Shown here: positions 35,557 through 46,681 of the stretch, piece after piece
Layout of the letters: the number at the start of each line of letters is the position of its first letter
Numbering within the stretch: position 1 is the stretch's first letter
NCBI RefSeq assembly: GCF_009730915.1
Contig: NC_052482.1
Coordinates: forward strand, 4,985,766-5,049,765
From: Dioscorea cayenensis subsp. rotundata
Lineage: Eukaryota > Streptophyta > Magnoliopsida > Dioscoreales > Dioscoreaceae
DNA: 64,000 bases
Direction: 5' to 3'
Program-made: the position numbers and the translations under genes
The notes under the pieces: generated by a model
What the model was told of the DNA's origin: nothing
Database searches by the model: none
The model's input: only the letters and a program-made list of their open reading frames with translations

Positions 35557-38500
35557 TCAAGCAGAACTCTCCTCATCCATACCACCTGACATGTTGCTGC
35601 GAGTTGTAGCCACGTATTCCGCCTCGGTTGTAGATAGAGCAACAATTTCCTGTTTCTTGGATCCCCAAGCTACTGCACTTCTTCCCAACCGAAAGAACAA
35701 CCCTGTCGTGCTTTTACGATCCACCATCGATCCTCCCCAGTCGCTGTCGGAGAAGGCTTCCAATTCCCCTTCATCACCATGAGAGTACCATAAACCAAGA
35801 TCTTTTGTTCCTGAGAGGTACCTAACAATACGCTTTGCAGCACTGAGATGAATTCTCCTGGGACACGCCATGAATCTGGAAAGGAAGTTAACTGAGAAGC
35901 ATATATCAGGGCGGGTATGAGTGACATATAGAAGCCTCCCAATAATGCTTCTAAAAACCCTGGGATCACTGCACTCTTCGCTGTTGTTGTCATGTAGTTT
36001 CTCATTCACTGCTAATGGAGTCTGCACAGGCTTACACTCCTTCATGTTCAGCATACTCAGTAATTCACCAATGTATTTTGACTGGGCAATGAAAATACCA
36101 TCCGTACACTGCCTCACTTCAATTCCAAGGAAGAAATTCAGCAACCCCAAGTCTGTCATTTTGAAAGTGCTCATCATTTCCTCCTTGAACTTCTCAAGTA
36201 GAGTAGCTGATGAACTTGTGTATACAATGTCATCGACATATAAGCTAATCAGCAGTATTTCTCCATCCTCCCACTCTCTCTTGTACAGAGTGTACTCATT
36301 TTCACTTCTACTGAAGCCTTGTGATTTGAAATACAAGTCAATCTTTGAATACCAGGCCCTTGGCGCCTGTTTTAGCCCATACAGAGCTTTGTTTAGCTTG
36401 CATACTAGCTCCTCTTTCCCTTCAACACAGTATCCTTCTGGTTGTGCAACAAATACTTCTTCCTTGATCTCGCCATTAAGAAACGCAGACTTTACATCGA
36501 GATGATATACTCTCCAACCTGCATGAGCAGCACATGCAAGAAGTAATCTTACAGTCTCAAGTCGAGCTACTGGGGAGAAAACTTCATCATAATCAATGCC
36601 TTGTTGCTGGGAATACCCCTTAGCAACTAGGCGTGCCTTGAGCTTCTGCACATTGCCACTTGCATCAAGCTTGGTCTTAAATATCCATTTAAGGCCAACA
36701 ACATTCTTCCCAATGGGTAATTCACACAAAGTCCAGGTATTGTTGTTCCTGATAGCCTCCATCTCTGCATCCATGGCCTCTCGCCATTGCTTGCTTTTCA
36801 CTGCTTCACGGTAATCAAGTGGATCACTTACATGTAATGCAAACGTACATGCATTGTAAACGTCAGTGAGTAGTCTGGTTCTTCTTGGTGGAGTCTCATC
36901 AAAGGATGCATCCAGGGAAGGAAAGAACTCTCTGCTTTGATTTGAGCCAGTAGCGTCTGCAGTGATAGTTTCTTCTCCTCCCGAGCTTACTGGGTATCCA
37001 GACTGATGTAGAGTGCTAACATGATCTTGAGCATTAGGTTCAACTTCAAATTCAGTTGTAGAAGTGTGCGCATTCTCCCAATTCCACCTTGAGCATTCGT
37101 GAAAGACCACATCCCTGCTTATAATAACCCTGCATGTTACTGGATTATATAATCTATAAGCCTTTGATTGTGAAGAATACCCAATGAAAATGCACTTTTC
37201 TGACTTCTCATCAAGCTTGTGCAACTTGTGAGAAGGAAACAATGCAAACCTAATGCATCCGAACACTCTCAGATGACTCAAGACTGGCTTCCCACCATGC
37301 CAAACCTCATACGGAGTTTTATCATGTAGTGCCCTTGTAGGAGAGCGATTTATCAAGTAAACAGCGGTAGATACCGCTTCACCCCAGAATTTTAGAGGAA
37401 GATTTCCACTCTTCAATAGGCTTCGAGTCATCTCTACAATGGTTCTATTTTTCCGCTCCGCAACGCCATTTTGCTGTGGAGTATAAGGAGCAGTGAGTTC
37501 CCTCTTGATTCCATAGCAACTACAATAGTTCTGAAACTCGAGTGAGGTGAATTCCCCTCCTCGATCACTTCTAATGGTCTTCAGCATTCTTCCAGTTTCT
37601 CTTTCCACTGAGACATGGAAATTCTTGAAACATTGAAGGGTGTCACTTTTGTTCTTGAGAAGATACACCCAGCACATCCTGCTATAGTCATCAACAATAA
37701 GAAAAAAAAATTTGTTAGCACCAAGTGTTTGTTCACTCATAGGCCCGCAAAGGTCCATGTGAACTAGTTGCAGGACTGAGGTGGCTCTTCGTGTTCTCCC
37801 TTCTTTTGAGAAGCTGGTCCTTGATTGCTTTGAAACAACACACTCTTCACATTGTGAAATAGTCTTCAGTTTTGGAATACCTGTCACCATTCTCTTCAGT
37901 GCCATGGTCTTCATACTTCTGAAATTAAGATGTCCGAGACGTTGGTGCCAAAGTTCAGCTGATGATTGGTTTGTAACAGCAACATTTAGAAATCCAACAC
38001 TCGCAACATCTACAGGAAACATATTATTCCTTGATCTCTTTATTGTAACCACCTGGCTCTTGGTATGATTGTCAGTTATAACACAATTATCATCCCTAAA
38101 CATGACAGAGTATCCTCTTGTAAGCAACTGGCCTACACTTAAGAGATTGTGAGCCAGACCTGGTACATATTGTACTCCTTGCAATTGTCTTCGGCCCCCC
38201 GACTGGGTGTTGATGCTTACCGTCCCTACACCTTGTACCTGCATCTCCTTGTCATTACCAAGTCTCACACTCACTTTCTGGGACTCATCCAAGTGAGCAA
38301 ACAAATTCTTGTCTCCCGTCATATGATTCGAACATCCACTGTCGACTAACCATACTGAGGAGGTAGTCGCACCCACCGAGCTGCTAGTCATGAAGACGTT
38401 GCTGGCCTCTCCTTCCTCAGCAACTAGGCTTGCCTCCTTCTCTTGTTGTTTGTTCCTTGCCCAGCAGTCCGCTTTCTTGTGCCCGAACTTTTTACAATGA

Positions 38501-39315
38501 AAGCATTGAATATGGCTCTTGTTCTCAGAGCTCCTTCCTCGGCCGCTTCTTCCTCTTCCTCTCCCGCGACTGAAATGCCTACCACGGCCTCTTCCTTCGC
38601 CGTAAGAGTTCACAGTTCCTCCTTCTTTGCTTGTGGTTGAGGTTGCAGGTACACTCTTCACATGAAGAGCTTTCTCGACACTCTTCGCTGCAGATCGATT
38701 GACTCTTACCTCATGTGCTTGCAGCGTTCCACTGAGGTCATCTAGCGTTAGTTTTGAAATCTCCTTGGACTCCTCTATGGCCACAGCAACGAAGTCGAAC
38801 TTGGGTGCTAAACTCCTCAGAACCTTGGACACAACCTCACTTTCTGAGAGCTTATGACCAAGAGCTTTGATTTGGTTGACAATGGTGATGACTCGAGACA
38901 CATAGTCACGTATACTCTCGATGTCCTCCATTTGTAGTGTCTCAAATTCTTGTCTCAGTGCTTGTATTCTCACAGACAACACTTTGGAAGTTCCTAGACA
39001 GTGCTTCCTCAAAATTTCCCATGCTTCATGCGCTGATTTTGCCTCTGCAATGCGGTCCAGATTCGGCCCGTCCACCGCCTGCTGGATCAAGCAAAGCGCC
39101 TTGGCATCGCGCTTCTTGTTGTCCTTCACCTGCGCCTCATCTTTGGACTCACTCGGCCCCTTCTTCACAAGGTCCCATAACTCCTGGGACTTGAAAACCG
39201 TCTTCATCCGAAGACTCCATCTCCCGTATTCCTGTCCAGTAAACAATGGAACTGAAGGTTGAGAGAGGGTAACTGGGCCGCCGTTGGTCATCGCCGGAGC
39301 TGCGCTGGTCGTCAT
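35557..39315 (-). CDS. Copia gag-pol polyprotein, tail frameshifted
   Basis: The likely start is the ATG at 39315-39313, 17 codons into a longer open frame whose first part is LTR and primer site. Numbering from the start of the open frame (39366): gag about 18-270, RGRGR-rich basic stretch 257-278, zinc knuckle C288-C301 (CX2CX4HX4C), protease DSG 342-344, integrase H474/H479/C507/C510 and D538, D601, E637, reverse transcriptase YVDD 1043-1046, RNase H from about 1200 (D1209). Order PR-IN-RT-RH is copia. RNase H runs into another frame at about 35604 and again at about 35422, and the last frame closes at 35270 in the LTR. Both breaks look like single extra bases in a doublet, so they may be assembly errors rather than decay. 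Confidence 0.93.
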   Translation of the reverse strand: MTTSAAPAMTNGGPVTLSQPSVPLFTGQEYGRWSLRMKTVFKSQELWDLVKKGPSESKDEAQVKDNKKRDAKALCLIQQAVDGPNLDRIAEAKSAHEAWEILRKHCLGTSKVLSVRIQALRQEFETLQMEDIESIRDYVSRVITIVNQIKALGHKLSESEVVSKVLRSLAPKFDFVAVAIEESKEISKLTLDDLSGTLQAHEVRVNRSAAKSVEKALHVKSVPATSTTSKEGGTVNSYGEGRGRGRHFSRGRGRGRSGRGRSSENKSHIQCFHCKKFGHKKADCWARNKQQEKEASLVAEEGEASNVFMTSSSVGATTSSVWLVDSGCSNHMTGDKNLFAHLDESQKVSVRLGNDKEMQVQGVGTVSINTQSGGRRQLQGVQYVPGLAHNLLSVGQLLTRGYSVMFRDDNCVITDNHTKSQVVTIKRSRNNMFPVDVASVGFLNVAVTNQSSAELWHQRLGHLNFRSMKTMALKRMVTGIPKLKTISQCEECVVSKQSRTSFSKEGRTRRATSVLQLVHMDLCGPMSEQTLGANKFFFLIVDDYSRMCWVYLLKNKSDTLQCFKNFHVSVERETGRMLKTIRSDRGGEFTSLEFQNYCSCYGIKRELTAPYTPQQNGVAERKNRTIVEMTRSLLKSGNLPLKFWGEAVSTAVYLINRSPTRALHDKTPYEVWHGGKPVLSHLRVFGCIRFALFPSHKLHKLDEKSEKCIFIGYSSQSKAYRLYNPVTCRVIISRDVVFHECSRWNWENAHTSTTEFEVEPNAQDHVSTLHQSGYPVSSGGEETITADATGSNQSREFFPSLDASFDETPPRRTRLLTDVYNACTFALHVSDPLDYREAVKSKQWREAMDAEMEAIRNNNTWTLCELPIGKNVVGLKWIFKTKLDASGNVQKLKARLVAKGYSQQQGIDYDEVFSPVARLETVRLLLACAAHAGWRVYHLDVKSAFLNGEIKEEVFVAQPEGYCVEGKEELVCKLNKALYGLKQAPRAWYSKIDLYFKSQGFSRSENEYTLYKREWEDGEILLISLYVDDIVYTSSSATLLEKFKEEMMSTFKMTDLGLLNFFLGIEVRQCTDGIFIAQSKYIGELLSMLNMKECKPVQTPLAVNEKLHDNNSEECSDPRVFRSIIGRLLYVTHTRPDICFSVNFLSRFMACPRRIHLSAAKRIVRYLSGTKDLGLWYSHGDEGELEAFSDSDWGGSMVDRKSTTGLFFRLGRSAVAWGSKKQEIVALSTTEAEYVATTRSNMSGGMDEESSA

Positions 39316-39321
39316 CTCGGG

Positions 39322-39333
39322 GCTCTGATACCA
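39322..39333 (-). other. Copia primer binding site, initiator tRNA-Met type
   Basis: On the element strand TGGTATCAGAGC, complementary to the 3' end of plant initiator tRNA-Met, three bases from the 5' LTR. Confidence 0.93.
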
Positions 39334-39336
39334 GAA

Positions 39337-39783
39337 TGATGAAACCGAGATGATGAAAGAACTCACAGAATACCAAGCCCAAGTGTTTGCCCGATTGCAC
39401 TACTAGCTGCAGATTCAAAATTAGTGTAAAAGAGGACTTAACACACTTGCAAGCCAACACATGAGTGCAAAGCACTCAGATACATTATATAATAAAAAGG
39501 TAACAGACAGCTGCCAATCATGCCATTGGTGAGAGCCACTCCAAGGCATACTATTGGCTATACTAATAACATTACCCTCACTCTCATTATATGAAACCAA
39601 GAGACATGGGAACAGGAATGTTCCCAAATACAAACACATACAACCAAGATCCACCCAGCAGTGCCACAGTGCACAAACAACCATGCTTGCACAGACTAAT
39701 CCACTAACACGCACTCCACCATTCTAACAGTATTCATTAATGGCATGATAGCACTCAGGCATGCTGCCAATCAAACTCCAACA
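39337..39783 (-). repeat. Copia 5' LTR
   Basis: 447 bp, apparently identical to 34836-35282 by eye, including the open frames within both copies. Confidence 0.95.
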
Positions 39784-40918
39784 ATCTCCTCCTTCTTCTT
39801 CGAAATCCTTTGCACTTGTCTTTGCAGCTCTGGTATGTACTTCACAACACGCGATACCGTGCACGGGATGCTTAGTTTTTTCTGGGTAATAACTTTAAAT
39901 CATTACAAACATATTGAGCAGAAATTTAAAAAAATTGTCTCCTCCCAAATATATTAAAACTAGAGAGTATACATTTTGTTCTCGTCTCGTGAAGTAGGGA
40001 CCGAGGGATGAGTAGAGATCGTTTAGCTTTTTTTCTTCGATCTCGCTCATAAGCATTAGTGGCTTAGCTTCTTTGTCATGTTTGAAAGGTCATGGCTTGA
40101 AGGACTGATTGGGAAACTCAAGTCATCATAGTCAAGATCTTGATGGAAATTGTATGATGCTTCTTGTTCTTTTGAAGGGAAACTTAGTACTGGGCAATTC
40201 CAACGGAGCTCTTGGATCATGGCTTCTTCTAATTGCAAACCCAAGGGTTGATGAAGGGCTGAGTGAGAAAAAAAGAGCCACCATGGTGGAAAAAGTTTGG
40301 TTTTGTTTCAAGCTTGAAGCATGCCTACTAGAATGTGTATATATATATACAGATATTGATCACTGATAAATTATGCAAACAGTTAGCTCAGTTAGTCTAT
40401 TTTTATGTATTATCGAGACAATATGACAACTAAAATTGATTAACTAAATATTTAATATCAATCAGATTAGTTAATGACATCACTGTGGGCATAAAATAAA
40501 AATTTAATATCTATCGCTTATGCTCTTCGAAAAGGATGTTATCCAATCAACATAAAATAATTGGGAAAGAAATATCAATTATGTTTGTCCGAATTTTGTT
40601 TTTTTGATATGTATACGGGTAAAGGGTGTATAGAATTGCAACTGCTTATATATGTGGTTTTTAAAAATATTAAAAAAATATAGTATCTACTTGGCTCTTG
40701 GCAAACTCTTAAGTAAAAGACAGTTGTTGCCTATTGTAAAAAAAAGTCGAGATATATTTTTTTATTTATATTTTTAATCAAGTTTAAATTTAGGGCTTAA
40801 GTGGATGGTCATATGGCAACATAAATTTATCATTATTTTTTACATAATATTGAATTCTTAATCTAATTTATGAGATAGCAATATCAAGTAAAAATAATAT
40901 TATGAACAGTCTCTATTA

Positions 40919-41298
40919 GGGCTAAAACTCGTTTAGTAAATCACTAAACTTTGACTTATTTTTTTACTTTGATCACTCGAACTTCAATTTGTATCAATTT
41001 GATTATCCAATTTTTAATTTCATTTCACTTGGTAGTAAATCAAGAGATTTCAACCTCTAAATAAATAATGTGGCTCTTTTTCCGATGATGTGGCCACCTC
41101 TAATAGACATAATAATGTGTCAATGGGAGGACTAACTTAGATTTTTAAACATCCATGTAATCAATTATGAGTTGAAATCCTTGATTTATTACCAGTTGAA
41201 ATAAAATTACAGTTGAGTGACCAAATTAATACAAATTGAAATTCGGTGATCAAAGTGAAAATGAGTCTAAGTTTAGTGTCCTACTAAAAAATTTACCC
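40919..41298. mobile_element. Mutator-like fold-back MITE, unit 1
   Basis: 380 bp with long imperfect inverted arms: left GGGCTAAAACTCG...TAGTAAATCACTAAACTTTG, right inverse GGGTAAATTTTTTAGTAGGACACTAAACTTAG. It is flanked by 9-bp near-duplications TCTCTATTA (40910-40918) and TTTCTATTA (41299-41307), as in Mutator-type insertions. No coding potential. The copy in unit 2 is interrupted by the CACTA element. Confidence 0.75.
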
Positions 41299-41673
41299 TT
41301 TCTATTAGGACAAAAATTGAATACAAAAATTATGTACAACAAATATATTAAATTTTTTTTAAAAAAATAAAAGAACTAAATAAGCCAAAAACTGACTTAT
41401 ATATATAGCGTACAATTAGCATGGTAGTCAGAGGTACGTAGCATTTAATTTTCTACTCTAGAAGATTGTTCATTCATTGACGACATACCAGAAACGCATA
41501 CAAATACAACATACAATGAGTCATTTTTTACTCTTTATCTTGGTATTGATTATTGGAGATCCCTTAATAAGTTGCTGCTTCCATTGCATCTTCTTTTTGG
41601 CATTATTACATCCACTATAAATAGTTGATGGAGATTGATGGAAACTTTTGACTGCCTATGATAGCTTATGATT

Positions 41674-41861
41674 CATGTACATATATTTGAAGTGGCAGGG
41701 ATATTAGATGTCAGTTTGACTGATGCGTGATATCGATGGTCCACACTATCAACTCTAAATCGCATCCTTTCATGTACATATATTTGAAGTGGCAGGGATA
41801 TTAGATGTCAGTTTGACTGATGCGTGATGGTCCACACTATCAACTCTAAATCGCATCCTTT
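41674..41861. repeat. 97-bp local tandem duplication, unit 1 only
   Basis: CATGTACATATATTTGAAG begins at 41674 and again at 41771. The second copy (91 bp) lacks ATCGAT. Units 2 and 3 have a single copy. Confidence 0.85.
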
Positions 41862-44813
41862 CAAGCATCTCACTGAAAATAACAGAACAACAGTATGCCG
41901 TGGTTGTTAATGTATAATTTGATAATTTTTATACAGACAAAATGAGGATAGTTTGATTCCTTTTGTATGACAGGAAATCCAATTAAAACAAAATTATAGA
42001 ATCAATTTTAATTCGTTCAATATATTTTAAATTTACTCAATATTTCTCTCTATGTATATGTTTTTAAAGTGTTTAATATTATTTTATTATTAACTGCTAT
42101 TTGACATACAATCGGAAATATATGATTATTTAATTGATTTTTCTCAATTGATATGAAATTTAAGGTGAAAGAGGATGATAATACATCCAATAAAGCTCAT
42201 CTGAATTTTCCATATTGGCATCAAATACCTATTTTAAAAATTATAATATATTTCATGTTGGAATGAGTATATAAAATAATGATTACATTTCAAACTATAT
42301 GTGAATATCTAATCATATTCAACATTTTGATAGTGAAAATATAAATGAAAATACACCAAATTAATGCATAGATCTTATTAAATATTTTGAAAATATAAAT
42401 ATAAAAATTATTGACATGATGAACAAGAATATATATATTTTTTTTGGTTGGCAAAATAAGATATTTAGTTTTGGAAGGAAAATTATTAAGAGCATTTAAA
42501 TTATAAAACTTTAAACATATAATTAATTTATTACCGAAGAACATCAAATCCAAAAGAAGCCATGCATGGTAAAATGATTTCGGCTGTTCAGGGATTTGAA
42601 AGAAATTTTTGTTTACAAATTAATCACATCTCAAAAAAACTTTTTATGTAAAAATTAATAAAAATATATAGTCTTCATTTAAAATGGCTTAAATCATGTT
42701 CAAATCCATATGATAAAATTGAGGATTAGGGGAAAATTATTGTCATATCATTATATAATGTCACACAAATATCAAAGCGGAGTTAAGCCGAGTTCGGATA
42801 AAAAAATGATTTTTTCTATAATTTTATGACCTTGAATATGACATGAGCATTTTCTTAATATATAATTGGTTTTGGGTGATCTACATCATTTATTACTTTT
42901 TATGGCTAATCTTACCCATTAACAAAGATATTTAATTAAGTCAAATGCATGTAAATGTCAAATATTTTTCTCATATAATCATGCGATTTTTATATTAATT
43001 GAATTTTCAAAATAATAAATTAAAAAGTCAGAAGTAATCATCTTGAATATAAGAGTTATTATTATTGTTGCTGTTTAATAATTGTGGACAAGGCACAAAT
43101 TCTCGATCATTATGTTGGATCAAAGAGAGTACTCAAATACTCGAGTTTGTATTTGAGAGAGAAATGAACTAAAACTTTTTTATTATATGGATGGTGTTTG
43201 TTATTATTAATTTGCTTGTGAACAAATAAATTTGTCAATTTTAACATTTATCATTAATTAAACAACTAAATTGACCAATTTTTCTCAAATATTTTTATTT
43301 ATTTATAGAATTTTTTTAATAATGTGATGTTTTAGGTTAGAACCAGGAAATTCCCTAGTTCCAGAATAAGAGGTGATGAGTTTCAAAATGGTTTCTAATA
43401 TTTTTAATTAAAAAAAGAGAGAAATTACCTTGCAATGCAAAGGCTCAGTGCTCTCCACAATGAGCACTAGCCTTGCGCTTGCCAACACGTGCAAACTCCT
43501 TGCTCACAAGCGTCCCACATGTGAACACCACATTCCTACCATTCATAACTTGAGCACCCATATTTATTTCTTTCTTTTGTCATCTTTGCAACATTAGCAA
43601 CTTGGCCACTATTTTATTCAATCATTCTCTAAGCTCATTAGATAAGACAATAAATTTTCCATTATTTAAATTTACCAATTCAATTAATGATGTGACTTAA
43701 GCTTGGGCTATCAACAATTTAGTCTCACACAAATGAAATAAAATAAATAAATAAATAAATGATGATCAAATACTTTTAGTCGGTTCAATTGTTGGTAAGC
43801 TTTTGGATGGTGGTGACATTTTCAATGAGTTTCCTCTTGATCTCTTTCCATTATAGAGTAGCATATATCTCTGCTTGCAGTTTGTTTATTAAGCAATGAC
43901 AACGCCTTGTTCAGTGTTTTGGGAGTTGGTGAAAGTGCCCTAGCTTAGTGAGAGAATTGGGTTTTTTTTTATGCATATATATTTTGACGTATATTCTACA
44001 TAAGAGTGATTGCATTAAATGTGATAATAAAAATTTGAAGTTCTATTTTATCTAATTATTCTTTTTTACTTGAACCAGTCTTAAACAGACCGATTTTCTA
44101 GTCAATTTTTCGATTTCTATTTTTTATCTTTTAAATATTGAATATAGTTTTTAAACTTATCATTTTTTTAATTTTTTCTTTAAAAATAATTTTGGGACCT
44201 ATTTAATAAATATTTGAAAATGTTAAAAAAAATAAATAAATATTATTTTGTTATTATAAATGAGTAATTTTTTGAAAAAAATTCTTTTCTCTGGAAAGCG
44301 TGTTGTGCCGATGGCTCTAGGGTTTTAGTTGAGAGAACGACTGAAAAAGAGCTTTGACTATTATTTTGGTAACTTAGAATTATTTTCCAACAGGTCACAA
44401 GTACTTGCAGATAAAATAAAGAACAAAAAAATTTATAGCCTATTTAATTCTATTTAAACTCCTATGGAATACAAACAGAACAATTAAGCACTTAGCTTTA
44501 AGACATTTGTGATACATACAAATGAAAAAAAAATTAAAATAAAATAACAATAACGACACAAGTCCACATGGCTTAAACATAGAATACTCGTAAAGGCCAC
44601 TGCATGGCTAGCAGAAGAGGAAGCATGGCCTGCATGTGGAGTCACGTGTCAAACACGTTCCACCTATCTAGGGTTTAGTTGCTCAACTCCACCGTTTGGA
44701 TTACCTTCTTAGTAATATAATCTATACCAACAACAACAACTCAACTTTACTTAATCTAATCACATATATAAAATATAAAACACAAAATATATCTGAAACA
44801 TCACTTCTGAAAT

Positions 44814-45007
44814 TTAGGTTCCTCCATTACATGCATTTGATGAAGCGAAACTAGATTGATCCTTGATAGCTGTAACAAGACGGTCACAAAAGAGGTGGAA
44901 ATCCATGTTGATTGTTTCCTTTGCCTGTTGAACAGATTAAGAATTTATAAGCATATCAATTATAAATCAAGAACTATCAAACACAGAAGATATGTGTATT
45001 CATATAT

Positions 45008-45038
<31 letters not shown>

Positions 45039-45801
45039 TATGATGACCTGGAGATGGAGACTATAAAAGGTTTGATCCGAGTTCTTGGTGGTGAATGTTG
45101 AGCCATCAATGAGCTGAAGGCCTTGAACTTCTAAAACCCTGAGTACTTTGGAAAGAGGAATTCTACTGATTTGTTTGTTGAAGACACATATCTGCATCAT
45201 GACTTGTTTGTTATTAAGACAAGTTGCAGAAATGATCGGATGGATTGCGCCTTCACTACGTGAGATAACATTAACATTTCTCCTTTCCCTTGATTTGTTT
45301 AATGCCATCTCCTCCTTCTTCTTGGAAAGCCTTTGCACTTGTCTTTGCAGCTCTGGTATGTACTTCACAACACGCGATATCGTGCACGGGATGCTTAGTT
45401 TTTTCTGGGTAATAACTTTAAATCATTACAAACATATTGAGCAGAAATTTAAAAAAATTGTCTCCTCCCAAATATATTAAAACTAGAGAGTATACATTTT
45501 GTTCTGTCTCAGGAAGTAGGGACCTGAGGGATGAGTAGAGATCGTTTAGCTTTTTTCTTCGATCTCGCTCATAAGCATTGTGGCTTAGCTTCTTTGTCAT
45601 GTTTGAAAGGTCATGGCTTGAAGGACTGATTGGGAAACTCAAGTCATCATAGTCAAGATCTTGATGGAAATTGTATGATGCTTCTTGTTCTTTTGAAGGG
45701 AAACTTAGTACTGGGCAATTCCAACGGAGCTCTTGGATCATGGCTTCTTCTAATTGCAACCCAAGGGTTGATGAAGGCTGGTGAGAAAAAAGAGCCACCA
45801 T
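44814..45801 (-). CDS. bHLH subgroup Ib transcription factor (IRO2 / bHLH38-39-100-101 type), intact copy 2
   Basis: Three exons on the minus strand: 45801-45496, 45404-45048, 44924-44814, joined at GT...AG introns of 91 and 123 bp, all phase 0, giving 257 residues; family members are usually about 250. The start ATG lies in a CCACCATGG context. Exon 1 ends in the basic region and first helix ([11 protein letters not shown], then [14 protein letters not shown], about residues 75-100). Exon 2 opens with [20 protein letters not shown], the second helix, and ends in FYSLHLQ. Exon 3 ([14 protein letters not shown]) closes the protein with GGT. His, Glu and Arg of the DNA-contacting basic region are present. 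By family knowledge such factors heterodimerise with clade IVc or FIT-type bHLHs, bind E/G-box-like sites and turn on iron uptake genes. Its function in this species is inferred. Sibling copy 1 is broken. Confidence 0.92.
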
Positions 45802-45852
45802 GGTGGAAAAGTTTGGTTTGTTTCAAGCTTGAAGCATGCCTACTAGAATGTG

Positions 45853-45864
45853 TATATATATATA
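45853..45864 (-). promoter_or_regulatory. TATA-like run of the intact bHLH gene
   Basis: A 12-base TA run about 50 bp upstream of the ATG at 45801; the same run lies at 40338-40349 before copy 1. The spacing suits a short 5' leader. No iron-response element could be assigned with confidence. Confidence 0.5.
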
Positions 45865-46425
45865 CAGATATTGATCGCTGATAAATTATGCAACCAGTTA
45901 GCTCAGTTAGTCTATTTTATGTATTATCAGACAATATGACAACTAAAATTGATTAACTAAATATTTAATATCAATCAGATTAGTTAATGACATCACTGTG
46001 GGCATAAAATAAAAATTTAATATCTATCGCTTATGCTCTTCGAAAAGGATGTTATCCAATCAACATAAAATAATTGGGAAAGAAATATCAATTATGTTTG
46101 TCCAGAATTTTGTTTTTGATATGTATACGGGTAAAGGGTGTATAGAATTGCAACAGTTATATACAGGGTTTTAAAATATTAAAAATATAGTATCTACTTG
46201 GCTCTTGGCAAACTCTTAAGTAAAAGACAGTTGTTGCCTATTGTAAAAAAAAGTCGAGATATATTTTTTTATTTATATTTTTAATCAAGTTTAAATTTAG
46301 GGCTTAAGTGGATGGTCATATGGCAACATAAATTTATCATTATTTTTTACATAATATTGAATTCTTAATCTAATTTATGAGATAGCAATATCAAGTAAAA
46401 TAATATTATGAACAGGTCTCTATTA

Positions 46426-46681
46426 GGGCTAAACTGTTTAGTAAATCACTAAACTTTGACTTATTTTTACTTTGATCACTGAACTTCAATTTGTATCAAT
46501 TTGATTATCCAATTTTAATTTCATTTCACTTGGTAGTAAATCAAGAGATTTCAACCTCTAAATAAATAATGTGGCTCTTTTTCCGATGATGTGGCCACCT
46601 CTAATAGACTTAATAATGTGTCAATGGGAGGACTAACTTAGATTTTTAAACATCCATGTAATCAATTAGGGATTGAAATCC
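46426..46681. mobile_element. Left part of the unit 2 MITE, cut by the CACTA element
   Basis: Starts GGGCTAAACTG and matches the first two thirds of the MITE at 40919-41298. The right part is 53591-53712. Confidence 0.8.

Larger units (their letters stand above)
34836..39783 (-). mobile_element. Complete Ty1/copia retrotransposon, TSD ATCTC
   Basis: 4948 bp, inserted in exon 2 of bHLH copy 1, with 5-bp duplications ATCTC at 34831-34835 and 39784-39788; unit 2 shows the empty site. LTRs of 447 bp lie at 34836-35282 (3' LTR) and 39337-39783 (5' LTR); reading them in parallel I saw no difference, which implies a young insertion. LTR ends are TGTTGGAG and TTTCATCA on the element strand. One gag-pol ORF fills the interior. 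Confidence 0.97.
34343..40284 (-). pseudogene. bHLH Ib transcription factor, copy 1, disrupted by a copia element
   Basis: Same gene as the intact copy at 44814-45801. Exon 1 runs down from the ATG at 40282-40284, exon 2 starts near 39888, exon 3 ends at the stop at 34343. The copia element lies in exon 2, at the codons just after the bHLH domain (KKKEE), splitting the gene into 39784-40284 and 34343-34835. Exon 1 also has apparent one-base insertions, near 40058 (CATTAGTGG against CATTGTGG) and around 40240-40270, which shift the frame. These could be sequence errors, because homopolymers across this unit are longer than in unit 2. The structural break alone should abolish a full-length protein. 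The TATA-like run is at 40338-40349. Confidence 0.9.
33818..44292. repeat. Tandem duplication unit 1 (about 5.5 kb without the copia insert)
   Basis: Direct repeat of 44293-56655; both start at GGAAAGCGTG(A/T)TGTGCCG and end with AAAAATTCTTTTCTC. The unit holds a bHLH Ib gene, a Mutator-like MITE and AT-rich spacer (41862-44292 has no supported gene; an AAAT run is at about 43738-43760). Without the copia element it is about 5522 bp. Confidence 0.9.

Noticed and set aside
35921..36505. 194-codon plus-strand frame, with other plus-strand frames over 35591-39262
   Set aside because: Shadows of the minus-strand copia gag-pol gene.
42290..42553. 87-codon minus-strand frame with a near-identical copy at 54656-54919
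   Set aside because: Conservation is explained by the segmental duplication; composition is AT-rich and low in complexity, and unit 3 does not give the same clear frame.
43430..43550. GC-richer stretch in the units (also 55785-55910) as a possible exon
   Set aside because: Conserved only because the unit is duplicated; no open frame of useful length or splice pattern seen.
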